Assembly: GCF_000765145.1 (NCBI RefSeq)
Contig: NZ_JMGA01000020.1
Span: forward strand, 181,721 to 245,720
Direction of reading: 5' to 3'
Source: Desulfosporosinus sp. HMP52
Lineage (GTDB): Bacteria > Bacillota > Desulfitobacteriia > Desulfitobacteriales > Desulfitobacteriaceae
DNA length: 64,000 nucleotides
Part shown: positions 9,077-19,371 of the stretch, in pieces
Layout: each line of letters starts with the position of its first letter
How positions within the stretch are numbered: the stretch's first letter is position 1
Program-made: the position numbers and the translations under genes
The notes under the pieces: model-generated
What the model was told of the DNA's origin: nothing
Databases searched by the model: none
Seen by the model: the letters and a program-made list of their open reading frames with translations, nothing else

Positions 9077-10987
9077 ATGTCCCAGTATCAAATTAAATTC
9101 ATGCCCGAAAATCGTGTTATAGAAGTCACTCATGGAACATCTCTGCTCAGTGCAGCCGCAAAAGCCGGAATTACGGTTAAATCCGGATGCGGAGGCAAGG
9201 GAACTTGTGGTGCTTGTAAAGTTGTCGTGTTAAGTGGAGATCCCATTATTGATGGAACCGGAAATCTCACTCCTGAGCAACTCTCTAAAGGGATACGGCT
9301 GGCTTGCAAAACACTGATTCAAGGAGATATGACCATAGAGGTACCTCCTGAGTCACGATTACAAGAACATCAAGTTTTATTAGGGGATGTCCAAAAAGGA
9401 CTCTTACAGGAAAGCGAACATGATTTACTCGATAAATTTGGACGTCACCCTTTAGCAAGAAAGCAGAGAATTTCACTTTCTAAGCCAACCTTGACAGAAA
9501 ATTCAAGTGATTGGTCTCGCCTGAGTATAGAACTCCGTCGAGTTTTACAAACAGGAGAAAAGCCCATCCATATTCCTTTATCTGTACTCAAACATCTTCC
9601 GGAATTACTTCGCAAAGCTAATTGGGATGTATCCATCACAATAACTGACACTGAAACTGGTTTAACGATTACTCATATCGAACAGGGGAATGATATCCCC
9701 CCTTATGGAGTCGCTATTGATATTGGTACTACGACGGTTGTTGTTTACCTGGTAAATCTTATTACAGGTGAAATTGTCGATCAACAAGGTACTTATAATA
9801 AGCAGGCTAAATATGGGGATGACGTAATAACGCGTATAGTCTATGCGGTTGAAAAAGAGCAGAACTTAATGGAGATCAGGGATGCTGTTGTTGAAACCGT
9901 CAATGGTCTGCTTGATAAGATCTTTGCTCGTCAATCCTTGGGTAGTAAGGATATCTCAAGTGCAGTTGTGGCCGGGAATACTACGATGACTCAGCTATTC
10001 TTAGGCGTAGATCCACGGTACATTCGTTTGGAACCTTATATTCCTACAATGACAACTGTTCCCTCATACCCTGCTCGAGAGCTTGGGCTTCATATGTTGC
10101 CCGAAGCCCTGGTGCATTCCTATCCCTCAGTAGCGAGTTATGTTGGAGGGGATATTGTAGCAGGAACTTTGGTGACGGATTTAGCCAGTGGTGAAGATAT
10201 TATCCTTTTTATCGACATTGGCACCAATGGAGAAATTGTACTTGGTAACCAAGATTGGTTAGTTGCTTGCGCCTGTTCGGCAGGGCCTAGTTTTGAAGGC
10301 GGAGGAATTACCTTTGGAATGAGAGCTATGCCGGGGGCAATAGAACGAATTTTTGTGGATCCGGAAACTTTGGAGGTATCCCTTAAAGTTATCAATAACC
10401 AGACACCTGTAGGAATATGCGGATCGGGGCTTGTGGATTGCATAGCTAAACTTTTGAGCGCGGGTATTATTGACCGTGCCGGTAACTTTCAGTTAGAGCA
10501 TAAGTCGGGTTCGCAACGCTTAAGAGCGACTGCCGATGATAAGGAGTTTGTTCTAGCCTGGGCTCATCAAGCCGGTGGAGAGAAAGATGTGGTCATCACC
10601 GAAAACGATATTAAGAATGTTATTCGAGCCAAAGGTGCGATCTATGCTGGAATTCGTTCATTATTAAACATGGTTGCAGTAGATATTGAAATGATTAGCC
10701 GAATAATTATCGCAGGTGGTTTCGGCAACTATCTAAATATCCATGATTCAGTCCAAATTGGGCTGCTTCCAGATCTTGAACCGGAGCGGTTCGAGTTTAT
10801 TGGAAATGCATCTGTTAAAGGAGCACGATTAGCCTTGCTATCTCAAAATGCTTGGCGAGAAGCAGAAGAATTAGGGCGAAAAATGACTTATGTTGAACTT
10901 TCAGTAGGAGCAACCTATATGGACGAATATATGGCCGCGTTGTTTTTGCCCCATACGGATATGTCACTATTTCCATCTTTTCAATAA
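9077..10987 (+). CDS. acsV: ATP-dependent reductive activator of the corrinoid protein (RACo-type)
   Basis: A 636-residue protein with an N-terminal 2Fe-2S ferredoxin domain (C38, C44, C47, C77), a linker region, and a C-terminal ASKHA-type ATPase fold starting around GVAIDIGTTTVVVYLV (about residue 208) with a second phosphate loop FIDIGTNGE. RACo enzymes use ATP to re-reduce Co(II) corrinoid protein to Co(I). An in-frame GTG at 9068 overlaps the ribosome site AAGGAAGTG, so ATG 9077 is preferred. It sits between acsC and the CooC-like acsF, as in Moorella and Carboxydothermus clusters. Confidence 0.92.
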   Translation: MSQYQIKFMPENRVIEVTHGTSLLSAAAKAGITVKSGCGGKGTCGACKVVVLSGDPIIDGTGNLTPEQLSKGIRLACKTLIQGDMTIEVPPESRLQEHQVLLGDVQKGLLQESEHDLLDKFGRHPLARKQRISLSKPTLTENSSDWSRLSIELRRVLQTGEKPIHIPLSVLKHLPELLRKANWDVSITITDTETGLTITHIEQGNDIPPYGVAIDIGTTTVVVYLVNLITGEIVDQQGTYNKQAKYGDDVITRIVYAVEKEQNLMEIRDAVVETVNGLLDKIFARQSLGSKDISSAVVAGNTTMTQLFLGVDPRYIRLEPYIPTMTTVPSYPARELGLHMLPEALVHSYPSVASYVGGDIVAGTLVTDLASGEDIILFIDIGTNGEIVLGNQDWLVACACSAGPSFEGGGITFGMRAMPGAIERIFVDPETLEVSLKVINNQTPVGICGSGLVDCIAKLLSAGIIDRAGNFQLEHKSGSQRLRATADDKEFVLAWAHQAGGEKDVVITENDIKNVIRAKGAIYAGIRSLLNMVAVDIEMISRIIIAGGFGNYLNIHDSVQIGLLPDLEPERFEFIGNASVKGARLALLSQNAWREAEELGRKMTYVELSVGATYMDEYMAALFLPHTDMSLFPSFQ

Positions 10988-11008
10988 ACGTTGTTATGGA
11001 GGTCTATT

Positions 11009-11770
11009 ATGTCAAAATATATAGCTGTAGCAGGTAAAGGTGGAGTAGGAAAAACCACATTCACCGCATTATTACTAAGGCAAATGGTTAGACGAAAAAA
11101 AGGGACTTCGATCCTTGCAGTCGATGCAGACCCCAATGCCAATCTTGGTGAAGCTTTAGGCTTGGAGGCTACCTCGACAATCTCAGAATTGCTCGAGCAA
11201 AGCAAAGATCCTAAAGCCATCCCCCAGGGTATGCCTAAAAATGTATTTATCGAGTACAAACTTCAGCAGTCCTTAGTTGAATCGAAAGATATTGATCTGC
11301 TGGTCATGGGAGGGCCTCAGGGAGCGGGTTGCTACTGCTATCCTAATGATATCTTGCGCAAGCACCTTGAGAATATTGGAGAAAACTATGATTTTGTAGC
11401 CGTGGATTCTGAAGCCGGATTAGAACATATCAGCCGACGTACGATTCCCCGTATCGAAGTCATGTTTGTCATCAGTGATTCTTCGGCTCGAGGTATTCGT
11501 TCAGCGGGGAGGGTCCATGAGCTTATTAAAGGACTCAAATCTGCTGTAAAAACCATCTATTTAATTGTCACCAAGACTTCAGCAGGCAGTATGGAATCCC
11601 TAAAAGAAGAGATTGGACGTACTGGTCTGACTGTAATCGGAGATATTCCGTTGGATCCTTTAGTTGTGGAATATGACTTGGCCGGCAAACCATTATTTGA
11701 TTTGCCCGATGATGCCGTCTCGGTACAGGCAGTAGAGGATATTCTGAACCGTGCCGGAATCTTTAACTAG
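11009..11770 (+). CDS. acsF: CooC/AcsF-type ATPase, acetyl-CoA synthase maturation
   Basis: A 253-residue SIMIBI ATPase with GKGGVGKT at residues 9-16, DADPNANLGE near 39-48 and C108-Y-C110. It is clearly paralogous to the ATPase at 2494. AcsF is reported in Carboxydothermus to support Ni loading of acetyl-CoA synthase; assigning AcsF rather than a second CooC rests on its position between acsV and acsD. ATG 11009 with TGGAGG seven bases upstream is preferred over the in-frame TTG at 10991, which lies upstream of that ribosome site. Confidence 0.85.
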   Translation: MSKYIAVAGKGGVGKTTFTALLLRQMVRRKKGTSILAVDADPNANLGEALGLEATSTISELLEQSKDPKAIPQGMPKNVFIEYKLQQSLVESKDIDLLVMGGPQGAGCYCYPNDILRKHLENIGENYDFVAVDSEAGLEHISRRTIPRIEVMFVISDSSARGIRSAGRVHELIKGLKSAVKTIYLIVTKTSAGSMESLKEEIGRTGLTVIGDIPLDPLVVEYDLAGKPLFDLPDDAVSVQAVEDILNRAGIFN

Positions 11771-11785
11771 AAAGGAGAGAAGTTC

Positions 11786-12748
11786 ATGTCCGTAGCGTTA
11801 GTAAAAGAAAAATATTCTAGTAAAGTTGGAGAGGTAGTACTTGGCGCCACTGCTGAACAGGGTGGAACAAGGACCCATACAATTACGGTTGGAGGGGATA
11901 GTGCCCTGCCTTTTCTCCACTTTGAAGGAGAAACCAAGAACCGTCCGGTAATTGCTATGGAGGTCACAGATGTTGTGCCTTCCTGGAATGATTTAATAAA
12001 AAATCAAATCGGAGATGTCATTAATAATCCGGCAGCCTGGGCTAAAAAATGTGTAGATGATTTTGGCGCAGACCTCATTTATCTAAAGCTTGATGGTGCG
12101 AACCCAGAGGGTGAAAACCGTTCTCCCGAAGATTGTGCTCGTATTGTAAAAGAAGTTTTAGCGGCAGTTGGGGTTCCTTTGATTGTAGAAGGATGCGACA
12201 ATGCTGAGAAAAATAATGAAATCATGGCTGTAATTGCTGAAGCTGCAACCGGGGAAAATCTCTTAATAGGTATTGCGGAACAGGATAATTACAAATCAAT
12301 TGCGGCTGCAGCAATGGTTCACAAACATACTCTAATTGCCCGTTCACCTCTTGATATTAACATCTGTAAACAGTTAAATATCTTGATTCATGAAATGGGA
12401 CTTCCTTTAAACAAAATCGTAATTGACCCTACGGTTGCCGGTTTAGGATTCGGAATTGAGTACGTTTATTCTATTATGGAACGCGCTCGTTTGGGAGCTT
12501 TAGCTAATGATAAAATGCTTTCTATGCCTATTATTTGTACAGTAGGGTATGAAGCTAATCGTTGTAAAGAAGCCTATGCAACCGTCGAGGAGTTTCCCGG
12601 TTGGGGGGATCTCGAAGACCGTGGAGTGCTTTGGGAAGCGGTTACAGCATCCGGTGTTCTTCAAGTCGGAGCTAGCATTCTGGTAATGCGCAACCCTGCA
12701 GCAGTTACTTTGGTCAAAAAGAACATTACTGATTTAATGGGAAAATAA
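11786..12748 (+). CDS. acsD: corrinoid/iron-sulfur protein small (beta) subunit
   Basis: A 320-residue TIM-barrel subunit that pairs with AcsC and covers the cobamide. Seen: [20 protein letters not shown] near residue 52, a D-L-I-Y-L-K-L-D-G strand, a P-L-I-V-E-G-C-D-N strand, and [20 protein letters not shown], all typical of AcsD/CdhD. Start ATG 11786 has AAAGGAGAG eight bases upstream and lies 15 bases after acsF. Length matches the family (about 320). Sequence is intact. Confidence 0.96.
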   Translation: MSVALVKEKYSSKVGEVVLGATAEQGGTRTHTITVGGDSALPFLHFEGETKNRPVIAMEVTDVVPSWNDLIKNQIGDVINNPAAWAKKCVDDFGADLIYLKLDGANPEGENRSPEDCARIVKEVLAAVGVPLIVEGCDNAEKNNEIMAVIAEAATGENLLIGIAEQDNYKSIAAAAMVHKHTLIARSPLDINICKQLNILIHEMGLPLNKIVIDPTVAGLGFGIEYVYSIMERARLGALANDKMLSMPIICTVGYEANRCKEAYATVEEFPGWGDLEDRGVLWEAVTASGVLQVGASILVMRNPAAVTLVKKNITDLMGK

Positions 12749-12777
12749 TCCCCGAAATCACCAGCATAATCCAACCA

Positions 12778-12810
12778 CCTTCATTTTGTATTTTTCCAAA
12801 AAATGAAAGG
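12778..12810 (+). promoter_or_regulatory. hairpin covering the acsE ribosome site
   Basis: CCTTCATTTT (12778-12787) can pair with AAAATGAAAGG (12800-12810) with one bulged A. The 3' arm contains the AAAGG ribosome site of acsE (start 12822). Folding would hide that site, so translation of acsE could be modulated. This is seen in sequence only; stability is modest because the stem is AT-rich. Confidence 0.35.
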
Positions 12811-12821
12811 ACGTGAACTGA

Positions 12822-13616
<795 letters not shown>

Positions 13617-13980
13617 AATATCTACAACATGGAATTCAGGTGAAGGGCTGCCTTTGGGCCTCTAAGTCCTGATGTTCAACAGAACAATTAGATTGTCTAA
13701 TTTATATTGGTACACCTTGAAAGAGGGCTGCAGTAAACTTTGTTTGCTGCAGCCCTCTTATATAAGTAGCTAATCATTGTGGTCGAAACATTAAAAAAAT
13801 ACCTTCTTGATAACTCAGAACCCTTGTACGTATCCCCCAAAAAACTAAACTGGGTAATATCCATGTAAGTAAAGTTATCCTCTTGTAGCATGCTTAATTG
13901 ACAAATTAAGAGACAATCCTATCATACCATTACGAATACAAGCATAGCTATTACAGATAATAAACTGGAAGGGGATAATT
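13617..13980. other. intergenic region after the acs operon
   Basis: This region has a short imperfect hairpin at about 13638-13676, the strong terminator at 13721-13763, then about 215 AT-rich bases that should hold the promoter of the next gene. A ribosome site GGAAGGGG lies before the 13981 start. No other gene is seen. Confidence 0.5.
13721..13763 (+). terminator. terminator of the acs operon
   Basis: Perfect 13-base arms AAGAGGGCTGCAG / CTGCAGCCCTCTT enclose a loop that can pair further (AAAC/GTTT), giving about 17 base pairs. It sits about 105 bases beyond the acsE stop. The 3' side is T-rich (CTCTTATATA) without a long T-run, and A residues precede it, so it could act on either strand. 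Confidence 0.8.
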
Positions 13981-14745
13981 ATGGAAGCATATTATCATAA
14001 TGATCCAAGAATTGGAGAATGGGTAGAAAAAATAATTGAAGAAATTTTCACAACGTGTTTGTTGACTGGAGTTGACTCAGAGGCAGAATTTCAAAAAGGA
14101 TGCGAATTTGTAAGTAAGCTGGCTTCCTTATTACAGGACTTTTCTACATTTCCTTCAGAGTACTTAGCGGATGTTCTTAAACAAATCATTGAACAGCAAT
14201 TGCCAGACTCACGTGTAATTGCTAACTTTCCTTCATTTAAAGACATAATGAATAAAATGCTAGAAGAAGGTATGTTAAAAGTAATGGAGACCTCGAAAAG
14301 TTTTCCAACGGACTCTATGAATAATTTAAAGTTTGATATAGCAGAGATAGAGAATGTAGAAATTGAGGATTGTATCCCTGCTCTAGGCGCTATCTATAAT
14401 GAAATTCTTCCAATAGAACAGCAAACTATTATTGAAGAAACGGAGAAATGCCCCAATATCTTGATCCCTAACCACGTAGACCGGCTTAAAACATTTTTAA
14501 ATCATGTATTCGTCGATCCTGCTATTATGTGGGATGTTACTATATCAGGACAAAAAGTATTTGCACAGGTAGAGGATATTCTATTCTGCCATAGCGGTTC
14601 AATGTGTTCTTGTGAAGGAGAAAAATTTAAACAGGAAGGTTGGAGAGTGTTGATAATAGATGATGAAGATCTATATTATCCTCGAAGATTTGAAAGGAAC
14701 CTTAAAAATACTATTCGGCAGGGTAAAAATACTAAAAGGAGATAA
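13981..14745 (+). CDS. protein of unknown function
   Basis: I do not recognise this 254-residue protein. It is acidic and largely helical in its first 170 residues and has no signal peptide or membrane segment. The C-terminal 80 residues look like a small alpha/beta domain with FCHSGSMCSCEGEKF (three Cys and a His, possibly metal binding) and a basic tail. ATG 13981 has GGAAGGGG about nine bases upstream. It sits between the acs operon terminator and the histidine kinase gene and could be co-transcribed with the latter (111-base gap). Confidence 0.7.
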   Translation: MEAYYHNDPRIGEWVEKIIEEIFTTCLLTGVDSEAEFQKGCEFVSKLASLLQDFSTFPSEYLADVLKQIIEQQLPDSRVIANFPSFKDIMNKMLEEGMLKVMETSKSFPTDSMNNLKFDIAEIENVEIEDCIPALGAIYNEILPIEQQTIIEETEKCPNILIPNHVDRLKTFLNHVFVDPAIMWDVTISGQKVFAQVEDILFCHSGSMCSCEGEKFKQEGWRVLIIDDEDLYYPRRFERNLKNTIRQGKNTKRR

Positions 14746-14856
14746 GTTATCTTATTTTTCTATCAAGAAGTAGGAAATACTGTTTCTGTGTCGAATAAAA
14801 CAATATAGAAGGGTAAAGTGAAGATGGATTCAAACTATCTGAAATGAGGAATAATT

Positions 14857-15999
14857 TTGACAGATCAGTTGGGAGCAATAATAAAGAACACATTAAAGGC
14901 AATTGAATCAGGGAAAGAAGAAATCTTTTTAATTGCTGAAACATCTCGAGCCGAAACCCAGCGGCTTGTTAATGAACTCTCTCAACTAAAAATTGATATT
15001 AAAGAAATCATTTCACAAGTTGATTGTCAAGATAAGGTTGAACGGCGTATGCGTCAAAAACTGATGGAAGTAAATCGCTCTTATCAAAAATATACTCAAA
15101 AAGAAATGATGGATACTTATACAGAGGCAAAAGATGCCCAAGTTAAGTTGCAGCTTTTACAACAAAAAGAAGTTCAATTGCGCAAGCGACGGGATGACCT
15201 GGAGCGTTCTCTTACCCAAATGCAGGTTACAATAGAACGGGCTCAAAATCTTATGACTCAGGTAAGCATGGCGATTAGCTTATTGCAAGGCGGGGTAGTT
15301 GAAGCCTTGCAGACTCAGAATCATGAACAACGAGTTGAGATGGGACTGCGGGTTATTAAAGCCCAGGAAGAAGAACGGCGTCGTGTCGCAAGAGAAATTC
15401 ATGATGGTCCTGCTCAAACCCTTGCGAATATTGTTTTAAGATTGGAAATTGCAGAAAGACTATTAGAACTAGATCCGAGTCGAGTAAAAGCAGAATTAAA
15501 AGACCTTAAGAATCTGGTTCGTGCAAATTTACAAGACATTCGCAGAATTATTTTTGATTTGCGTCCAATGGCCTTAGATGATTTAGGAATAGTTCCGGCA
15601 ATTTCTAAATACCTCGGTAACTTCCAAGAAAATTATGGCATTAAATGTGAGTTGCTTATCGAAGGTAGAGAACGACGCCTGCTTCCGGCTATGGAAGTTG
15701 CTCTGTTCAGATTAGTACAAGAAGGAATGACGAATGTTGCCAAACATGCTCATTCTGATAAAGTTGACATTTCTTTGATTTATCGCGAAGACTGGACAAT
15801 CGCCAAAATACGTGATTATGGCAAAGGTTTTGACGCAAAATCTGCTATGAATTCTCCAGGCGAACATTTTGGTCTTGTAGGAATGCGTGAACGTGTCGAA
15901 ATGTTCTCAGGTTTATTTTCTATACACTCAACAATTGGCAAAGGAACATTGATTGAACTTTCAATTCCATCTAACCAGGAGGGAGGAACGACAACTTGA
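14857..15999 (+). CDS. DegS-like sensor histidine kinase
   Basis: A 380-residue soluble kinase. The N-terminal half (to about residue 150) is long coiled coil like the DegS sensor domain. Then comes a HisKA_3 dimerisation segment with phospho-acceptor H182 in REIHDGPAQT, and a C-terminal HATPase domain with N-box NVAKHAHS, G1 DYGKGFD and G2 GLVGMRERV. No membrane segment, so it senses an internal signal. Start TTG 14857 is behind GAGGA. It overlaps the response regulator by three bases (TTGA), so the two are translationally coupled partners. Confidence 0.88.
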   Translation: MTDQLGAIIKNTLKAIESGKEEIFLIAETSRAETQRLVNELSQLKIDIKEIISQVDCQDKVERRMRQKLMEVNRSYQKYTQKEMMDTYTEAKDAQVKLQLLQQKEVQLRKRRDDLERSLTQMQVTIERAQNLMTQVSMAISLLQGGVVEALQTQNHEQRVEMGLRVIKAQEEERRRVAREIHDGPAQTLANIVLRLEIAERLLELDPSRVKAELKDLKNLVRANLQDIRRIIFDLRPMALDDLGIVPAISKYLGNFQENYGIKCELLIEGRERRLLPAMEVALFRLVQEGMTNVAKHAHSDKVDISLIYREDWTIAKIRDYGKGFDAKSAMNSPGEHFGLVGMRERVEMFSGLFSIHSTIGKGTLIELSIPSNQEGGTTT

Positions 16000-16634
16000 T
16001 AAAAATTGTAATTGCTGATGATCATCCCTTATTACGAGAGGGGCTTCGTCGCATTTTAGAATTTGAAGATGGGATTGAGGTCGTTGCAGAAGTAGGAGAT
16101 GGTCAAGGTGCCATCAATATTGCACGAACAATGAAATTCGATATTTTATTAATGGACTTAAATATGCCCGGGGTTAATGGCTTAGAAGCCGGCAAAGTAA
16201 TTCGTCGTGAATGTCCGGAGGTTGGTATCTTAGTACTTACTGTTGATGATTCAGATGAGAAGGTTTTTCAGGTTCTTCAAATTGGCGTAGCAGGTTATCT
16301 GCTGAAAGATGTTGATTCTAAAACTCTTATCCAATCTATTCGGAAAGTGTACTCAGGCGAGCCAATCTTATCACCCAGTGTGACAGGGAAGCTACTTGAC
16401 CAATTAAGTCAACCTAGCCCTATGAAGGATACATGTGGGCTAAGTGATCGAGAAATGGAAATACTCCATTATGTCGTTAAAGGGGCTTCAAATCGTGAGA
16501 TTGGAACCTCTTTATTTATCAGTGAAAAAACTGTTAAGAATCATTTGTCGAGTATTTATCGCAAACTTGCTGTTGAAGATCGAACACAAGCAGCTCTTAA
16601 GGCAGTAAAACTTAATCTTTTTCAGCTGGATTAG
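15996..16634 (+). CDS. DegU/NarL-type response regulator
   Basis: A 212-residue regulator with a receiver domain (acid pocket D8/D9, phospho-acceptor D54 in LLMDLNMPG, conserved Lys in YLLKDV) and a C-terminal LuxR-type helix-turn-helix (LSDREMEILHYVVKGASNRE, followed by KTVKNHLSSIYRKL). It is the cognate partner of the upstream DegS-like kinase. Start TTG 15996 overlaps the kinase stop, with GGAGGGAGG about 15 bases upstream. Targets unknown. Its place downstream of the acs operon suggests, but does not show, a link to carbon metabolism. Confidence 0.9.
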   Translation: MIKIVIADDHPLLREGLRRILEFEDGIEVVAEVGDGQGAINIARTMKFDILLMDLNMPGVNGLEAGKVIRRECPEVGILVLTVDDSDEKVFQVLQIGVAGYLLKDVDSKTLIQSIRKVYSGEPILSPSVTGKLLDQLSQPSPMKDTCGLSDREMEILHYVVKGASNREIGTSLFISEKTVKNHLSSIYRKLAVEDRTQAALKAVKLNLFQLD

Positions 16635-16747
16635 GTAATACAGATGATTATAGATTGCTAAACTACCAATAAAAAGGTAAAATAAATTGAGACAAGTTTG
16701 TAGAGTAGTGTAAAAATGGTAAATATAATAGCATTGTTCAAAGAAAA

Positions 16748-16809
16748 GCGTCCAAATGCTATTCTATCAGAGAAATATTCTGACAAGAAAAGCATTGAGA
16801 CGCTATTTT
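16748..16809 (+). terminator. inverted repeat after degU-like gene, possible terminator/attenuator
   Basis: Arms GCGTCCAAATGCT (16748-16760) and AGCATTGAGACGC (16791-16803) match at 11 of 13 positions around a 30-base loop, followed by TATTTTT. It ends just before the ribosome site (GGAGG) of the gene at 16825, so it could end the degSU transcript or attenuate the next gene. Confidence 0.45.
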
Positions 16810-16824
16810 TGGAGGATTGATTAG

Positions 16825-18561
16825 ATGAAAATTAGTTTTTTTGGAGCAGCACAGGTTGTCACAGGGTCTTCTTTTCTAGTAGAAACAGGGGATTCGAGAA
16901 TCCTAATTGATTGTGGTATGTTTCAAGGTTCCAAAGCGCTCAAAGAGTTAAATTATGGAGAGTTCCCTTATAATCCAGCAAGCCTTGACGCTGTAATTCT
17001 GACGCATGCTCATACAGACCACTCAGGTATGTTACCTAAACTGATTAAGTCTGGTTTCAAAGGCACAATTTGGGCTACACCTGAAACAATTAAGTTATGT
17101 TCAATAATGCTTCCGGACAGTGGGCATATACAGGAGATGGAAGTAGAACGAAAAAATCGAAAACGTAATAGAGCAGGGCTTGAACCACTGGTACCAATTT
17201 ATACTGTCCAAGATGCCATTAATACTATCTCCTACTTTAGGGCATCACGGTACAAAGAAATCGTTGAATTAGCGCCAACTATTTCCTTTCAGTTCTACGA
17301 TGCTGGTCATATACTTGGTTCAACCCATGCAGTACTTCATATTAAAGAACCCAATTACAATAAAACCGTTGTGTTTTCCGGTGACATAGGAAATGTAAAC
17401 CAACCATATATTCAAGATCCCAGTATACTCAGTGTAGCAGACATCGTTGTAATGGAAACAACTTACGGAAACAGACTCCATTCTGAAAATAGTGACGGCA
17501 GTAAAGGTGATCGTTATGAGCAGCTTGCTCAAATAATCCGTTCAACCTATGAAGCCGGTGGGAATTTAGTTATTCCTGCTTTTGCCATTGAACGGACTCA
17601 GGATTTATTATTTTATCTACGTCGACTCCAGGACGAACATCGAATACCAACACTACCTATATATATTGACAGCCCTTTGGCCATTGCAGCTACAAAAATA
17701 TTCCAAGAAAATACGGATAATTTTGATTCTGTAACTCGTGAGCTAATAAAAACGGGGAATAACCCCTTAACAATGCCCAATGTTCATTTTAGTCAAACTG
17801 CTCAGGATTCCATGGCTTTAAATAATATTGAAGGTGGGGCAATAATTATTGCTGCCAGCGGTATGGCAGATGCGGGTCGAATTAAGCACCATCTAAAGCA
17901 TAATCTATGGAAAAGCAATGCAACGGTTCTGTTTGTAGGATATCAGGCTCAAGGAACCATTGGTCGAATGTTATCGGATGGAGTTGATACCGTAACTATT
18001 CACGGTGAGAAGGTTGCCGTGAATGCTCGGATTACTCATATGGATGGTTTCTCTGCTCATGCAGATCAAGCAGAATTGATTCATTGGCTTTCATTACTTG
18101 GCAAGAAAGCAGAGCAGATTATTCTTATTCACGGGGAATTAGAATCACAGACAAAATTTGCCGAGAAGGTTTTGGAGGAGTTTGGTAAATCTCCCCTTAT
18201 ACCACAGCTTGGAGAAACAATTGAATTTACTGAAGGAAAAGTGCTACAACTTCCACCTGAAAAAATCTGGCTTTCGATCCCTCCTAAGGATGATATGGGC
18301 AAGGAGACTGCCTCAAGTCCATCAGAAAAGTTAATCAGCAAGTCAATAATTCAACCAACTGTTCCTTCTTATAAGAGATTAAAGTCAACCGTCTCCAAGA
18401 CATCACGTTCACAGGTTAACAGAGCATATATTAGGTTACGACATCATCTTAAGAGCGTTATCGACCAGGGATTAAGAACTCGAGATTTCGACCGTGTCGT
18501 TAATATATTGGATAGCTTAACGCGCTTGCTGGAAGAGCAAGAGCGAAAATCAAGACGATAG
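16825..18561 (+). CDS. metallo-beta-lactamase/beta-CASP RNA nuclease (CPSF-like)
   Basis: A 578-residue MBL-fold protein. The Zn-binding motif HAHTDHSG is at residues 61-68, followed by GHILGST, SGDIGN and METTYGNR. The beta-CASP part then shows the [10 protein letters not shown] and DSPLAI elements, and the RMMBL-type end includes DGFSAHADQ. Such proteins are RNA endo/exonucleases. The last 100 residues are Lys/Ser/Arg-rich with a helical end and extend past the usual domain, perhaps for RNA binding. Start ATG 16825 follows TTGGAGGA. It stands alone, convergent with the HD gene. Confidence 0.88.
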   Translation: MKISFFGAAQVVTGSSFLVETGDSRILIDCGMFQGSKALKELNYGEFPYNPASLDAVILTHAHTDHSGMLPKLIKSGFKGTIWATPETIKLCSIMLPDSGHIQEMEVERKNRKRNRAGLEPLVPIYTVQDAINTISYFRASRYKEIVELAPTISFQFYDAGHILGSTHAVLHIKEPNYNKTVVFSGDIGNVNQPYIQDPSILSVADIVVMETTYGNRLHSENSDGSKGDRYEQLAQIIRSTYEAGGNLVIPAFAIERTQDLLFYLRRLQDEHRIPTLPIYIDSPLAIAATKIFQENTDNFDSVTRELIKTGNNPLTMPNVHFSQTAQDSMALNNIEGGAIIIAASGMADAGRIKHHLKHNLWKSNATVLFVGYQAQGTIGRMLSDGVDTVTIHGEKVAVNARITHMDGFSAHADQAELIHWLSLLGKKAEQIILIHGELESQTKFAEKVLEEFGKSPLIPQLGETIEFTEGKVLQLPPEKIWLSIPPKDDMGKETASSPSEKLISKSIIQPTVPSYKRLKSTVSKTSRSQVNRAYIRLRHHLKSVIDQGLRTRDFDRVVNILDSLTRLLEEQERKSRR

Positions 18562-18570
18562 ACTTACAAA

Positions 18571-19161
18571 TTAAAGCCAAGCGTATTCCAGAGTTTGACG
18601 TTTAATCCCTGATAAAAAACGAAGGGTTTCTTCGCGCCTTTTGATCGCTAAACGCTTCCCTGCTTTGGTAGAGACTTTATCTGGCAGAGCATCTGCGAAA
18701 AGACGTGCCCTTTCAATAGCATCTTCAGGAGTTTGTATTAAGTCATCTTGGCCAACTATGCTAAATAATCGCATTAAACCAATATTTCCTAAATTATCCA
18801 GAATATCCGCTTCTCTTAAGTAGACTGCCTCATCACTGCGCCCAGGCTCCGAGTAATACATGTGATTTTCTACAGCATCTAAAACAAGAGAGATTTTTTC
18901 TGATGGATATGACATTTGGGGAAGAAGGTTTGCAGTCACACCTTTTGAACGTAAAGCATGATCCATGTTCTTAAGGGCATAGGCAGGGGATTTGCCAGTA
19001 TCATGCAGCATAGCTGCTGCATAAAGAACCTCGTCATCCAAGGTTAAATGACTAGAGAGTTCTTTAGCTAGATGATAAACTCTAAAACAATGCTTGACAC
19101 TCCAAGCAGAGTGAGCTCCTGACTTTTCCACAATTTGAACAAGCTCTTTCCTGAAATCCAT
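18571..19161 (-). CDS. HD-domain phosphohydrolase
   Basis: A 196-residue HD-superfamily protein. It shows H-x-x-x-V-x-H-L-A spacing near residues 24-31, the catalytic HDTGKS at 53-58, a later ENHMYY and a YLREADILDN, as in metal-dependent phosphohydrolases. Substrate is probably a nucleotide or phosphate ester but cannot be specified. Start ATG at 19161, with AAAAGGAGG eight bases upstream on the reverse strand. It ends nine bases from the beta-CASP gene on the opposite strand, with no separate terminator visible between them. Confidence 0.85.
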   Translation of the reverse strand: MDFRKELVQIVEKSGAHSAWSVKHCFRVYHLAKELSSHLTLDDEVLYAAAMLHDTGKSPAYALKNMDHALRSKGVTANLLPQMSYPSEKISLVLDAVENHMYYSEPGRSDEAVYLREADILDNLGNIGLMRLFSIVGQDDLIQTPEDAIERARLFADALPDKVSTKAGKRLAIKRREETLRFLSGIKRQTLEYAWL

Positions 19162-19196
19162 TTTTTAGCCTCCTTTTCGTTTAGTTCTATATACGC

Positions 19197-19250
19197 CAAA
19201 AGACTCCCATTTCCCTTCCATTTTATGGAAGTAGTTTTAAGAGTCTTTTG
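19197..19250. repeat. nested inverted repeat in a divergent promoter region
   Basis: CAAAAGACTC (19197-19206) and GAGTCTTTTG (19241-19250) are perfect 10-base arms enclosing a smaller palindrome CTTCCAT/ATGGAAG (about 19215-19231). It lies 36 bases before the HD-protein start, in its probable 5' leader, and upstream of the divergent DnaD gene. It could be an operator or a leader hairpin. Confidence 0.5.
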
Positions 19251-19371
19251 ACTTTATTTGTATTAAATAGTCTATTTATACTTTTTTCTTCAATTAACAA
19301 AGATTAATATGTAAAAATCAATAGAAACTTAGAGATAATTTTCGGATGGTACATGGGGAGATGAACTATCA

